Shown here piece by piece: positions 34,274 to 42,693 of a stretch of DNA of 64,000 nucleotides. This stretch comes from Isoptericola chiayiensis (GTDB lineage: Bacteria; Actinomycetota; Actinomycetes; Actinomycetales; Cellulomonadaceae): positions 1 to 64,000 of the forward strand of contig NZ_JABEZT010000003.1 of assembly GCF_013149805.1 (NCBI RefSeq). The letters run 5' to 3'. A model generated the notes under the pieces. That model was not told the DNA's origin and did no database searches. It saw nothing but the letters and a program-made list of their open reading frames with translations. Each line of letters begins with the position of its first letter. Positions within the stretch are counted from its first letter, which is position 1. The position numbers and the translations under genes were made by a program.

Positions 34274-34362
34274 CGGGCCATCATGCCCGCACCGAGGGCC
34301 GGTCCACAGGGCGGACGGCGGACTCTTGCGTCGCGTCCACGGACGCCGCTAGGGTCGTACAC

Positions 34363-35919
34363 GTGTTCGACGCGATGCTGCTCACCAGGGAGTTCGCGGG
34401 GGTGCCGGGTGACCACGACGCCGTCGCGGAGGACCTGCGCGTGCCTCTGGACGAGGTCGCCGTCGAGCATCACGAGGACCTCCGGGCGACGACGGCGCTC
34501 GGCCAGGTCGACGACGGCCTGGACGAGGTGGCCGCGCTCCAGGCGCAGATCGACTCCCTCGAGGCCCTCAAGCTGCTCGCCGTCGAGCGGGTGCGGCGGA
34601 CCGCGACCGCCCACGTCCCCGAGCTGCTCGACGAGGCCGACCGCGAGGTCGCCCGCGCCGGCACCTCGCGGCGGTTCCAGCTCGCCCTGCGCGCCCTGGT
34701 CGCCGACGTCGCGACCACCCTGCGGATCACGGAGCGGGACGCCGGCCATCTGGTGGACACCGCGGGCACCCTGTGCCGGTCCGCCCCCGAGGCCGTCGAT
34801 GCCCTGCACGGCGGGCGACTTTCCCTGCGCCACGCGACGATGCTCGCCGACACCCTCGCCGACCTGCCGGACGACGTCCGACGTCCCGTCCTGCGCGAGT
34901 CCCTGGCCGGAGCCGGGTGCGACACCCCCACCCAGTTCCGTCGCCGCCTCCGCCGAGCCCGCGACCGTGCCCATCCCGTCGCTGCGGACGAGCGGCACCG
35001 TGACGCCCGGAAGCGCCGCGACGTCTGCGTCGACCCGGCCGCCGACGGGATGGCATGGCTCAGCGCGCTCCTCCCGGCGACGGGCGCGCACGCCGCCGCC
35101 GACCGCCTCGACCGTGCGGCACGGGCCGCCCGGGAGGCGGGGGAAGACCGGACGGCTGGACAGCTGCGGGCCGACGCCCTGCTCGACCTGCTGACGGCCC
35201 CGCAGCGATCTGCCGCTGCACCCTCGCCGAGGCCGTCGAGCAGTTCGCACGACACGGCGCACCCGGCCCCCGGACCGTCCGCACGACGCCGCGCCGCGCT
35301 CGACCCGGGCGCTGACGAGCACGCACCCTCGGCCGACGCCCCCTCCTCGGGCGCGCACCCGGACCACCCGATACCCGACCTCGCAGATCTCGCCCGCCGG
35401 ATCGTCCCGCGGGTCCAGGTCACCGTCCCGGTGCTCGCGCTGGCGGGTCGCGACGACCTCCCGGCCGAGCTCGACGGCCACGGCCCGATCGACGGCGAGA
35501 CCGCAGCGCTCCTGACCGCCCGCGCACCGTCGTTGCGCCGGATCCTCGTCGACCCGGTGGACGGGTCGGTCCTGACCACCGACGCGACGACCTACGCCGT
35601 GCCCGCCGCGCTGCGTGCGCTGCTGCGCGCCAGGGACGGGACCTGCCGGTTCCCGGGATGCACCCGGTCCGCGGAACGCAGCGACCTCGACCACACCCGG
35701 GCCTGGCAGGACGGCGGGACCACCGGTGCGGCGAACCTCGCCCACCTGTGCCGCCACCACCACGTCCTGAAGCACCAGACCCGGTGGAACGTCCGACAAG
35801 CGGGCCCGGACCATCCGCCGGGCACCCTGACCTGGACCTCGCCGACCGGCCGCCGGCACGTGACGCGGCCCGCGAGCGGCCTGGACCTCTCGCGCCCACC
35901 TGGCGACCCCCCGTTCTGA
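34363..35919 (+). CDS. DUF222 / HNH endonuclease domain protein
   Basis: A 518-residue protein of the actinobacterial 13E12-like repeat family. Residues 1-400 form the helical DUF222 region (DSLEALKLLAVERVRRTA, SLRHATMLADTLADL), with an Ala/Pro/Ser-rich disordered insert near 285-335. The C-terminus carries a zinc-bound HNH nuclease: CRFPGCTRSAERSDLDHTRA and LAHLCRHHHVLKH, so Cys and His ligands and the catalytic His are intact. The family occurs in many copies per genome and behaves like a mobile or repeated gene; its function is unproven. It begins with GTG at 34363. Confidence 0.93.
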   Translation: MFDAMLLTREFAGVPGDHDAVAEDLRVPLDEVAVEHHEDLRATTALGQVDDGLDEVAALQAQIDSLEALKLLAVERVRRTATAHVPELLDEADREVARAGTSRRFQLALRALVADVATTLRITERDAGHLVDTAGTLCRSAPEAVDALHGGRLSLRHATMLADTLADLPDDVRRPVLRESLAGAGCDTPTQFRRRLRRARDRAHPVAADERHRDARKRRDVCVDPAADGMAWLSALLPATGAHAAADRLDRAARAAREAGEDRTAGQLRADALLDLLTAPQRSAAAPSPRPSSSSHDTAHPAPGPSARRRAALDPGADEHAPSADAPSSGAHPDHPIPDLADLARRIVPRVQVTVPVLALAGRDDLPAELDGHGPIDGETAALLTARAPSLRRILVDPVDGSVLTTDATTYAVPAALRALLRARDGTCRFPGCTRSAERSDLDHTRAWQDGGTTGAANLAHLCRHHHVLKHQTRWNVRQAGPDHPPGTLTWTSPTGRRHVTRPASGLDLSRPPGDPPF

Positions 35920-35964
35920 CACCCGGCGGTCGCGCCCGGGTCGCGGTCGGCCTAGGTTGCCCCC

Positions 35965-37104
35965 ATGCACGATCCCGGTCGTCGGCACGATGCAGGCCAG
36001 CCCCCTGCGGCTCCGGCCGCTGCCGATCCGCCTCACGCGCCGCCGCCCCCTGACGACACGCCGCAGCTCGAGTGGTTCACCGACGTGCTGCCCGGGTTCG
36101 AGCGCCGCACCCTGCCGCTGGCTCCGGACTTCGAGGGCGAGGTCGTGGCGACGCTGGTGCGCCGCCGTCGCGACGAGCCGTTGCCGCACGACGCCGGGGT
36201 GGACGTGCTCTACGTGCACGGCTGGACGGACTACTTCTTCCAGACCCATCTGGCCGACTTCTGGGAAGGGCTCGGCGTCCGCTTCCACGCGCTGGACCTG
36301 CGCAAGTACGGCCGCAGCATCCGACCGCACCACACGCCCGGCTTCATCACGCGCCTGGAGACCTACGACGAGGATCTCGAGGCGGCGCTGGCGCAGATCG
36401 GGCACGGGGAGTCCGACCGTCCCACGCGCGGACTGGTCCTCATGGGGCACTCCACCGGCGGTCTGGTGCTCAGCCTGTGGACGGACCGTCACCCGGGACG
36501 GGCCGACGCGCTGGTCCTGAACAGTCCCTGGCTCGAGTTCCAGACGCGGAAGGTGGGACGGCGCGTGCTCGAGCCGAGCGTGCGCGCCCAGGCGGCGCTG
36601 GCCCCGCGCAGCCAGCTCGTGAACGTGGACCTGGGTTACTACGTGCGTGCCGTGTCCTCGCGGCAGGACGGCTCCTGGGAGCTGGACCCCGCCTGGCACC
36701 CCGACGAGGGGTGGCGCGCGACACCGGCCTGGCTGGCCGCGATCTTCGACGGGCACGAGCAGGTCGCGCGCGGGCTGAGCATCGACGTCCCGGTCCTCGT
36801 GCTGCTGTCGGCACGGTCGACGCCGCCGGTGCGGTGGAGCGAGGACATGCACCGCACGGACAGCGTCCTCGACGTCGAGGGGGTCGCGCGGCGCACGATG
36901 CGGCTCGGCCGGCTCGTGACGCTCGCCCGGGTCGAGGGTGCCCTGCACGACGTGACGCTCTCGGCGCCCGAGGTGCGCGACGTCGTCTGGCAGGAGATGC
37001 GCCGGTGGGTCCGCACCTACGCCCCGCTGCGCGCCCCGGAGCCCGAGCCCGCGTCGCCGACCGCACCGGTGCGCGGCTGGCGTCGCTGGTTCGGTCGGTC
37101 GTAG
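35965..37104 (+). CDS. Alpha/beta hydrolase, serine-hydrolase type
   Basis: A 379-residue hydrolase with a Pro/Ala-rich 30-residue N-terminal extension. The nucleophile is S163 in LMGHSTGGLVLS, the oxyanion region is YVHGWTDYFF, and a candidate catalytic His is in VEGALHDVTLSAPEV near residue 330. The pattern fits the S33/monoglyceride-lipase-like group; the natural substrate is unknown. No signal peptide is apparent. Single-gene transcript between the HNH gene and a convergent phosphatase gene. Confidence 0.9.
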   Translation: MHDPGRRHDAGQPPAAPAAADPPHAPPPPDDTPQLEWFTDVLPGFERRTLPLAPDFEGEVVATLVRRRRDEPLPHDAGVDVLYVHGWTDYFFQTHLADFWEGLGVRFHALDLRKYGRSIRPHHTPGFITRLETYDEDLEAALAQIGHGESDRPTRGLVLMGHSTGGLVLSLWTDRHPGRADALVLNSPWLEFQTRKVGRRVLEPSVRAQAALAPRSQLVNVDLGYYVRAVSSRQDGSWELDPAWHPDEGWRATPAWLAAIFDGHEQVARGLSIDVPVLVLLSARSTPPVRWSEDMHRTDSVLDVEGVARRTMRLGRLVTLARVEGALHDVTLSAPEVRDVVWQEMRRWVRTYAPLRAPEPEPASPTAPVRGWRRWFGRS

Positions 37105-37165
37105 CCGGGCGCCTCAGCCGGACGGCTCGAACCGGTGGCTCGGCCGGGCGCTGCGACCTGGCGGC

Positions 37166-37687
37166 TCAGCCCGCGTCGCCCAGCCGGGCGCGCACGTGCG
37201 CCACGACGGCGTCCGCGGCGGCCTCGATCTCCGCGATCGTGGTCTCGAACCCGTCCTCGTCGCCGTACCAGGGGTCGTCCACGTCGAGGACCGCCTCGCC
37301 GGCGCCCGCCGGCACCTGCGGGGCGTTCGGGTCGAACGACCTGTACATCCGGATGTCCGTCTCTGTACCGTTCGACAGTCGCCGCAGCACCTGGGCGTGC
37401 CGCGCGGTCATGGCCAGCACCAGGTCCCGTTCGCCGAGCTGGTCCGCCCGGACCTGGCGGGCGTGGTGGCCCTCGCCGACGGGGTAGCCGTGCGCGGCCA
37501 GCACGCGCCGCGCCCGGGGGTCGACGGGGTTGCCGTGCTCCTCGTCGCTGATGCCGGTGGAGTCGATCTCCACCCGGTCGCCGAGACCGGCGGCCTCGAA
37601 GCGGTCGCGCAGCACCACCTCGGCCATGGGGGAGCGGCAGATGTTCCCGGTACAGACGGTCATCACGCGGAAGGTCTCAGCAGTCAC
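37166..37687 (-). CDS. Low-molecular-weight protein tyrosine phosphatase
   Basis: A 173-residue phosphatase. The CX5RS P-loop is C12-TGNIC-R18-S19 at the N-terminus and the general-acid Asp is in DVDDPWYGDEDGF. It removes phosphate from phosphotyrosine; bacterial members act on BY-kinases and exopolysaccharide control or, when next to arsenic genes, on arsenate, but no ars or kinase genes are close. I choose GTG 37687, with GGAG ten bases upstream; an ATG three codons earlier (37696) is too close to that site. It diverges from the NmrA-like gene. Confidence 0.92.
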   Translation of the reverse strand: MTAETFRVMTVCTGNICRSPMAEVVLRDRFEAAGLGDRVEIDSTGISDEEHGNPVDPRARRVLAAHGYPVGEGHHARQVRADQLGERDLVLAMTARHAQVLRRLSNGTETDIRMYRSFDPNAPQVPAGAGEAVLDVDDPWYGDEDGFETTIAEIEAAADAVVAHVRARLGDAG

Positions 37688-37742
37688 GACCCACATGCTC
37701 CCAGACAGGGCGAACCGGGGCCGCCCCGCGTACCGTGACGCC

Positions 37743-38669
37743 ATGACGTGGTCTGCCGACGGACTCATCGCGGTCACCGGCGCCTCGGGGCGCCTCGGCT
37801 CGCGCCTCGCGTTCCGCCTGGCCGCCGAGGGTGCGCACCAGCGCCTGGTGGTCCGGGACCCGGAGCGGGCGCCTCGGCTCGACGACGGCCGCCCGCTGCC
37901 GGAGTGCGAGGTCGTGCAGTCGGCGGGCTACGCCGACCACGCCGCCATGCGCGCCGCGTTCGAGGGCACGCGGACGGCGTTCCTGGTCAGCGCCCGCGAG
38001 TCCACCGACCGGGTCGCCGAGCACGTGGCCGCGATCGACGCGGCGGTCGAGGCCGGCGTCGAGCGGATCGTCTACGTGTCGTTCGTGGGGGCGGCGCCGG
38101 ACGCGACCTTCACCTTCGCGCGCGACCACTTCCACACCGAGGAGCACCTGCGGCACGCCGGGGTCCGCTGGACGGTGCTGCGCGACAACCTCTACCACCA
38201 AGCGCTGGCGTCGTTCGTGGGGCCCGACGGCGTCATCCGCGGTCCGGCGGGGGACGGGCGCGTCGCGTCGGTCTCGCACGACGACGTCGCCGACGTCGCC
38301 ACCGCCGTCCTGCTCGACGAGAACCCCACCCGCCACGACGGCGTCGTCTACGACGTGACCGGCCCCGAGGCCGCCACGCTCACGGAGGTCGCCGCCCGGC
38401 TGACGCTCGCCACCGGCCGGCAGATCACGTACCACGCGGAGTCGGTGTCGGAGGCGTACGCCTCGCGCGCCCACCTCGGCGCGTCGGCCGTCGAGCTGGC
38501 CGGCTGGGTGTCCTCCTACGAGGCCATCGCGACCGGGGAGATGGCGCACGTGTCGCACGACGTCGAACGGCTCGTCGGCCGCCCGGCCCGGTCCCTGACG
38601 CAGTGGCTGGACGACTACCCCCGCGAGTGGGCGCACCTGCTGCCGCCCGAGGACCGGCGCGAGCCGTAA
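37743..38669 (+). CDS. NAD(P)-binding NmrA-like oxidoreductase
   Basis: A 308-residue atypical short-chain dehydrogenase. The Rossmann motif is GASGRLGSR near the N-terminus (residues 13-21), followed by the NmrA/QOR2-type pattern: AFLVSARESTDR, VYVSFVGAAPDATFTFARDH, and TVLRDNLYHQAL. It resembles quinone oxidoreductase 2 and NmrA-like redox sensors more than classical dehydrogenases. The substrate is unknown. The 3' end is followed by an unusual micro-ORF and branched RNA fold. Confidence 0.9.
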   Translation: MTWSADGLIAVTGASGRLGSRLAFRLAAEGAHQRLVVRDPERAPRLDDGRPLPECEVVQSAGYADHAAMRAAFEGTRTAFLVSARESTDRVAEHVAAIDAAVEAGVERIVYVSFVGAAPDATFTFARDHFHTEEHLRHAGVRWTVLRDNLYHQALASFVGPDGVIRGPAGDGRVASVSHDDVADVATAVLLDENPTRHDGVVYDVTGPEAATLTEVAARLTLATGRQITYHAESVSEAYASRAHLGASAVELAGWVSSYEAIATGEMAHVSHDVERLVGRPARSLTQWLDDYPREWAHLLPPEDRREP

Positions 38670-38736
38670 ATCCCTGGCGCCGTGCCGCCGTCGTGCGTAG
38701 CGTCGCCGGTGTACACGAGAGGAGGTGGTCCACGAC

Positions 38737-38775
38737 GTGAAGAATCTCCGGACCCTCGAGGTGGTCGCGGTCTGA
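38737..38775 (+). CDS. Candidate 12-codon micro-ORF
   Basis: GTG at 38737, 11 bases after AGGAGG, opens a frame that reads (M)KNLRTLEVVAV and stops with TGA at 38773-38775. The TGA forms the 3-base loop of a 13-bp hairpin, and a second, branched structure follows at once. The peptide matches nothing I can name. Position (67 bases past an oxidoreductase stop and before a convergent gene) does not fit a normal attenuator, since no downstream gene on this strand is near. Confidence 0.35.
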   Translation: MKNLRTLEVVAV

Positions 38776-38856
38776 GACCGTGACCACCGCCGGACCCGCG
38801 GGAGCCGTGCCGTCGTCCAGCACGGCAGGAGGTGCACCTCCGGCCCGCGGGTCCGG
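38760..38856 (+). ncRNA. Multibranched structured RNA element after the micro-ORF
   Basis: Four helices are visible. (a) 38760-38772 with 38776-38788: 13 bp (one G-U), loop TGA. (b) An outer stem CCGGACCCGCGGG (38790-38802) with CCCGCGGGTCCGG (38844-38856), 13 bp. Inside it, (c) GCCGTGC/GCACGGC (38804-38810, 38820-38826) and (d) GGAGGTGCACCTCC (38828-38841). Helix d hides an AGGAGG-like sequence. The element may be a compound terminator for the NmrA-like gene, a structured 3' UTR or a small RNA; I cannot decide from sequence. Confidence 0.5.
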
Positions 38857-38868
38857 TCGTGCCCGGGC

Positions 38869-39525
38869 TCAGCCCCGGTCGCACCAGGTGCTGATCGCCT
38901 CCGCGGCCGCGAACTCGGTCACCGGGTCGGGGGAGTCGGCGCAGCTCACGGCACCCGTCTGCAGGGTGTCGAAGTCGACGACGGTCACCCCCACCGACTC
39001 CCCGCCGCCGGCGCACGACACCGTGCCGGACCGGGTCGAGTGCCGCGCGTACGCGTACAGGATGTACTTGCCCTGGTCGCGGCCCTCGAGGAGCTCGGCG
39101 GCGTCGGCGAGGCGGGGCGCCGGGTCGGCGGCGACGAGCCCGCCGACGACGGCGTCGTCGACCATCGCCTGCTGGGCGCCGCTGACCCCGGAGCCGGTGC
39201 TCGCGCCGGCCTGCTCGTTGCGTTCCCACTCGTGCTTGACGCTCACGGCACCGTCGCCGCCCACCCGGGCGACCTTGACGGCGGTGTAGACGTCCTCGGT
39301 GGTGCCCGAGCCCTGCCAGTCCACGACGACTCCCTGCACGCAGTCGGAGTCGACGGCGGGGGCCGCGCCCGGGGCGGTCTCGGCCGACGCCGGTGCGTCG
39401 GAGCCCGGGGAGTCGCCCGGCTGGTCGGTGCCCGCGCACCCGGTCAGGAGGCCGGCGAGCAGCGCCCCGACCCCCGCTGCTGCCGCACGTCGATGGCTTC
39501 GGATCCTCGCGTCGTTGCGTTCCAC
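38869..39525 (-). CDS. Lipoprotein of unknown function
   Basis: A 218-residue secreted lipoprotein. The signal peptide ends in LLTGC, so C30 is the lipidated residue. A Ser/Pro/Ala linker (about 31-60) precedes a folded domain with four Cys residues (DSDCVQGV, GTVSCAGG, GAVSCADS, STWCDRG) that could form two disulfides. I do not recognise the family. It starts with GTG at 39525. The 210-bp gap to the divergent DUF2306 gene (39526-39734) is GC-rich and shows no clear site. Confidence 0.82.
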   Translation of the reverse strand: MERNDARIRSHRRAAAAGVGALLAGLLTGCAGTDQPGDSPGSDAPASAETAPGAAPAVDSDCVQGVVVDWQGSGTTEDVYTAVKVARVGGDGAVSVKHEWERNEQAGASTGSGVSGAQQAMVDDAVVGGLVAADPAPRLADAAELLEGRDQGKYILYAYARHSTRSGTVSCAGGGESVGVTVVDFDTLQTGAVSCADSPDPVTEFAAAEAISTWCDRG

Positions 39526-39734
39526 CCGCCGCAAACTAGCGCAGGGAAAGCGCTCTACGGCGGGATGAGCAGCAACGATCCGGCAACGATGTGCACGCGC
39601 TCCCACGCCGGCGCTCCGCCCACCGCTCCGCCCACCGGCCCGGCGCACCCGTCCGGCACCCCGGGAGAGGCTCCGGGTCGGATCTCCGGGAGGTCCCCGA
39701 TGTGCGGGCCCGTCGCCCGTGGCTCGATGGGACC

Positions 39735-40487
39735 ATGACCGACCCGCGCGCGACGCTGCGCCGCCCCGCCGACCGCCGTCGGCCCGCCGCCCGCACCGCG
39801 ACCCTCGTCGCCCTCTCGGCCCTGTGCGTCCTCGTGGCCCTCGTCGCCGTCACGCCCTACCTCACCGGCTCGCTCGAGAGCCTCGCCGCGGACGACGCCG
39901 GCCTGGCCCGCAACTACGTCGACCGGCCGACGGCCGTCCGGGCGGCGTTCTTCGTCCATCTCGTCGCCGGGGGAGCGGCGCTGCTGCTCAGCCCCTGGCA
40001 GCTCTGGCCGGGCCTGCGCCGGCGGCACCCCGGCCTGCACCGGGCCACCGGGCGCACCGTCCTCGTCGCGATCGGCCTCGCGGGCGTGTCCGGCCTGGTG
40101 ATCGCACCCGTCAACGAGGCCGGCCTCGTCGGGGTCCTCGGGTTCGGCTCGCTCGCCGTGCTCTGGCTCGCCGCAGCGGGCCTCGGGTGGCGCGCGATCC
40201 GGCGCGGCGACGTCCCCGCCCACCGGGCGTGGATGATCCGCGCGTTCGCCCTGACGTTCGCCGGCGTGACGCTCCGGGTGTGGCTCGGCGTGCTCGTGGG
40301 CGCGCAGTCGCTGTGGCCCGGGAGCGACGCCGACCCGGCCGCGATGTTCGACCGCGCCTACGCCGTCGTGCCGTTCCTGAGCTGGGTGCCGAACCTCGTC
40401 GTCGCCGAGCGGGTGGTGCGCCGCGGCCGGCTCAGGGCCGACGGCGGACCACGACCGGCAGCACCGCCCACAGCCCCAGCAGCATGA
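39735..40487 (+). CDS. DUF2306 membrane protein
   Basis: A 250-residue integral membrane protein with about six transmembrane helices. DUF2306 signature segments are visible: FFVHLVAGGAALLLSPWQLWPGL, HRATGRTVLVAIGLAGVSGLV and HRAWMIRAFALTFAGVTLR, with conserved His residues likely to bind a cofactor or ion. Its function is unknown. The 3' end overlaps the 3' end of the convergent DUF6328 gene by 56 bases. Confidence 0.9.
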   Translation: MTDPRATLRRPADRRRPAARTATLVALSALCVLVALVAVTPYLTGSLESLAADDAGLARNYVDRPTAVRAAFFVHLVAGGAALLLSPWQLWPGLRRRHPGLHRATGRTVLVAIGLAGVSGLVIAPVNEAGLVGVLGFGSLAVLWLAAAGLGWRAIRRGDVPAHRAWMIRAFALTFAGVTLRVWLGVLVGAQSLWPGSDADPAAMFDRAYAVVPFLSWVPNLVVAERVVRRGRLRADGGPRPAAPPTAPAA

Positions 40488-40920
40488 CGGCGACCGCGCC
40501 ACCCACCACCAGCCCCTGCACGCGACCCAGCACCACGTCGAAGATCAGCAGCGCCGTCGCGGACAGGGCGATCGCCAGCAGCACCAGCCCGGTGCGCGTC
40601 ATGCGGTCGCCCAGCGTGACGACCTCCGTCTTGAGCTGGCGGCGGAACAACCCCCGGTGGACCGCCACCGGGGCGATGAACAAGCCCGACGTGACCAGGC
40701 AGACCAGCACGTCCGCCAGGTAGACGTTGCGCTGGAACAGGTCGAGGTCCGCGAACCGCGACTGGAACGGCAGGATCAGCAGGAACCCGGTGAGGATCTG
40801 CACGCCGGTCTGCAGCACGCGCAGCTCCTGCAGCAGCTCGTTCCAGTTGCGGTCCGAACGCTCCTCGGGCGACTCCGTGCGGCCCTGGCGTGCGGGATGT
40901 CGGCCGGTGTCGTCGGTCAT
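40432..40920 (-). CDS. DUF6328 family membrane protein
   Basis: A 162-residue protein with an acidic, Arg-rich N-terminus and four transmembrane helices. The pattern ELLQELRVLQTGVQILTGFL, then FADLDLFQRNVYLADVLVCL is characteristic of DUF6328, a common actinobacterial family of unknown function. The ATG at 40920 is taken over longer frames. The last 56 bases overlap antisense with the DUF2306 gene. Confidence 0.9.
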   Translation of the reverse strand: MTDDTGRHPARQGRTESPEERSDRNWNELLQELRVLQTGVQILTGFLLILPFQSRFADLDLFQRNVYLADVLVCLVTSGLFIAPVAVHRGLFRRQLKTEVVTLGDRMTRTGLVLLAIALSATALLIFDVVLGRVQGLVVGGAVAVMLLGLWAVLPVVVRRRP

Positions 40921-41040
40921 CGGTCCTCCCGGGTCCGGTGCTGGCGTCGGGAGGACCAGCATCGTGGACCGGGGCGGCTCCGGCAACGGGGCCGGGAGCA
41001 CCGTGCACGCCCGGCGTCCGACAGTCCTCGCCGCGCTCCG

Positions 41041-42525
41041 TCAGGCCCGGTAGCCGTGCTGCCGGCGCAGCAGCCGGCGGACCATCGCCACCGTCTGGAC
41101 CACGGTGACGACGCCGAGGACCGGCCAGCCCACGGACAGCACCGCCGACTGCGCGGTCACCGGCAGCAGCGTCCAGACCCAGACCAGGCCGGCCAGGGCG
41201 GCCACCGCCACCGCCAGCGGGCTGAGGAACGCCCACCCGGCGCCGCGCTCCGCCTTGGCCTGCGCCGCCCAGTTGTCGGTGCGGGACTGGGCGAGGAACT
41301 TGGTCCAGGCGCGCACGAAGTGGCCGAACCGGATCCACATGTACAGCTCGGCGGGCACCAGCGTCGCGGCGAACAGCACGTCGCGCCAGGTGCGCTTCTT
41401 CATCGACAGGGCGATGCGCAGGTTGAGGGCGACGGCGACGGCCGGCGGGATCAGCCACACCGGGGAGAACTCGAAGGCGCCGATGCTCAGCGCCGCCGCC
41501 AGCAGGAGCCCGAACATCAGCCGGGTCGCCGCGTTGAGCAGCATGGAGGCGTTCTCCATCCAGCGCAGCCGCAGGTTCGGGTGGAACGGCTGGCCGCGGG
41601 TGTCGCCGCGCTGCCCCGGCCACATGAGGTCGATCGCCCCGTAGTTCCACTTGACCTGCTGCCCGTCGAGCGCGCGCAGCGTGGTCATGCCGCCTACGGT
41701 GGCCCGCGCCGTCGCGCTGATCTTGGTCGAGAAGCCGACTGACTTGATCTGCAGGCTCAGCAGGGAGTCCTCGACCTCGGAGTCGCTCACCCACGGGTCG
41801 CGCTGGTGGTGCGCCGCCATCACCGTCTCGAGGGCGGCGGTGCGGAACAGCGAGGCCTGCCCGCCGAGCACCGCCATGTTGCGACCACGCACCAGGTTCT
41901 GCAGGTTGAACGACGCGAACTGCGCGCGCTGGCCCGTCAGCAGGAACCGGCCCAGCGGTCCGCGGACAGCACGGTCGTCCACCGTGTAGATCGCCGAGAT
42001 GCCGCCGATGCGCGGGTCGGACTCCATCTCGGCCGCGAGCCGCTCCACCGTGCGCTTGCCCAGCACGGTGTCGCCGTCCACGCCCAGCAGGTAGTCGGCG
42101 CCCCGCACGAGCCGGAACCCGTAGTTGAGCGCACCGACCTTCTTGTCCGCCAGCACGCCGAGGTCGTGCACGTAGATCCGCGTGACCTGCTCGACGCCCT
42201 TGCGCACCACCGTGTGCTCGCCGGCCAGCTTCGCCGCCTTGCGGAACGTCTTGTCCGAGGTGTTGTTGACGACCACGTGGATCACGTCCGGCAGGCGGGT
42301 CTGCTTCAGCAGTCCCCGCAGCACGTCGACGATGGTGTCGGCCTCGTTGTACGCGGGGACGACGGCGCCGATCGTCGCGCGCCGGGTCGGCACCTCGGCG
42401 ACGAGCTCCTCGGGGGTGAAGTGGAAGCGGTCGAGCTCGGTGCCGAGCGCGAGCGGGTGACGCCCGGTCTCGAGGACGTCGCCGTCGACCACCGGGGTCG
42501 AGGTCTCGTCGAGCAGTGCGGTCAT
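41041..42525 (-). CDS. Processive family 2 glycosyltransferase, membrane-bound
   Basis: A 494-residue synthase. The GT2 catalytic elements are in order: VVPAYNEADTI, the DXD-type D150-GD152 in LGVDGDTVLG, an acidic ED in SEVEDSLLSLQIK (general base), and QQVKW, a variant of the QXXRW motif of processive synthases (K in place of R). Several C-terminal transmembrane helices follow. It is therefore similar to hyaluronan or poly-glucosamine type synthases, but the sugar is unknown. The ATG at 42525 has GGAG at 8 bases. Confidence 0.92.
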   Translation of the reverse strand: MTALLDETSTPVVDGDVLETGRHPLALGTELDRFHFTPEELVAEVPTRRATIGAVVPAYNEADTIVDVLRGLLKQTRLPDVIHVVVNNTSDKTFRKAAKLAGEHTVVRKGVEQVTRIYVHDLGVLADKKVGALNYGFRLVRGADYLLGVDGDTVLGKRTVERLAAEMESDPRIGGISAIYTVDDRAVRGPLGRFLLTGQRAQFASFNLQNLVRGRNMAVLGGQASLFRTAALETVMAAHHQRDPWVSDSEVEDSLLSLQIKSVGFSTKISATARATVGGMTTLRALDGQQVKWNYGAIDLMWPGQRGDTRGQPFHPNLRLRWMENASMLLNAATRLMFGLLLAAALSIGAFEFSPVWLIPPAVAVALNLRIALSMKKRTWRDVLFAATLVPAELYMWIRFGHFVRAWTKFLAQSRTDNWAAQAKAERGAGWAFLSPLAVAVAALAGLVWVWTLLPVTAQSAVLSVGWPVLGVVTVVQTVAMVRRLLRRQHGYRA

Positions 42526-42637
42526 GTCGGTCTCCGCAGGATCGGTCGGATGCAGCAGACCCGATCCTGCGGCCCGCACCTCGGCGGCGACCGCAGGTGA
42601 CGTCACGGCCGGCTCAGGAATACGTCAGGAATGGCAC

Positions 42638-42682
42638 GACGGGGTGTCGCGGGGACCGGTGCGGCCCCCGCGACACCCCGTC
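42638..42682 (-). terminator. Terminator of the pectate lyase gene
   Basis: GACGGGGTGTCGCGGGG (42638-42654) pairs perfectly with CCCCGCGACACCCCGTC (42666-42682), a 17-bp stem with an 11-base loop, 12 bases past the pectate lyase stop. Confidence 0.9.
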
Positions 42683-42693
42683 ACGTCGCCGGC

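Noticed and set aside
38713-38868. Attenuator leader for a downstream operon
   Set aside because: The layout resembles one, but the next plus-strand gene begins about 0.9 kb away, beyond a gene on the other strand.
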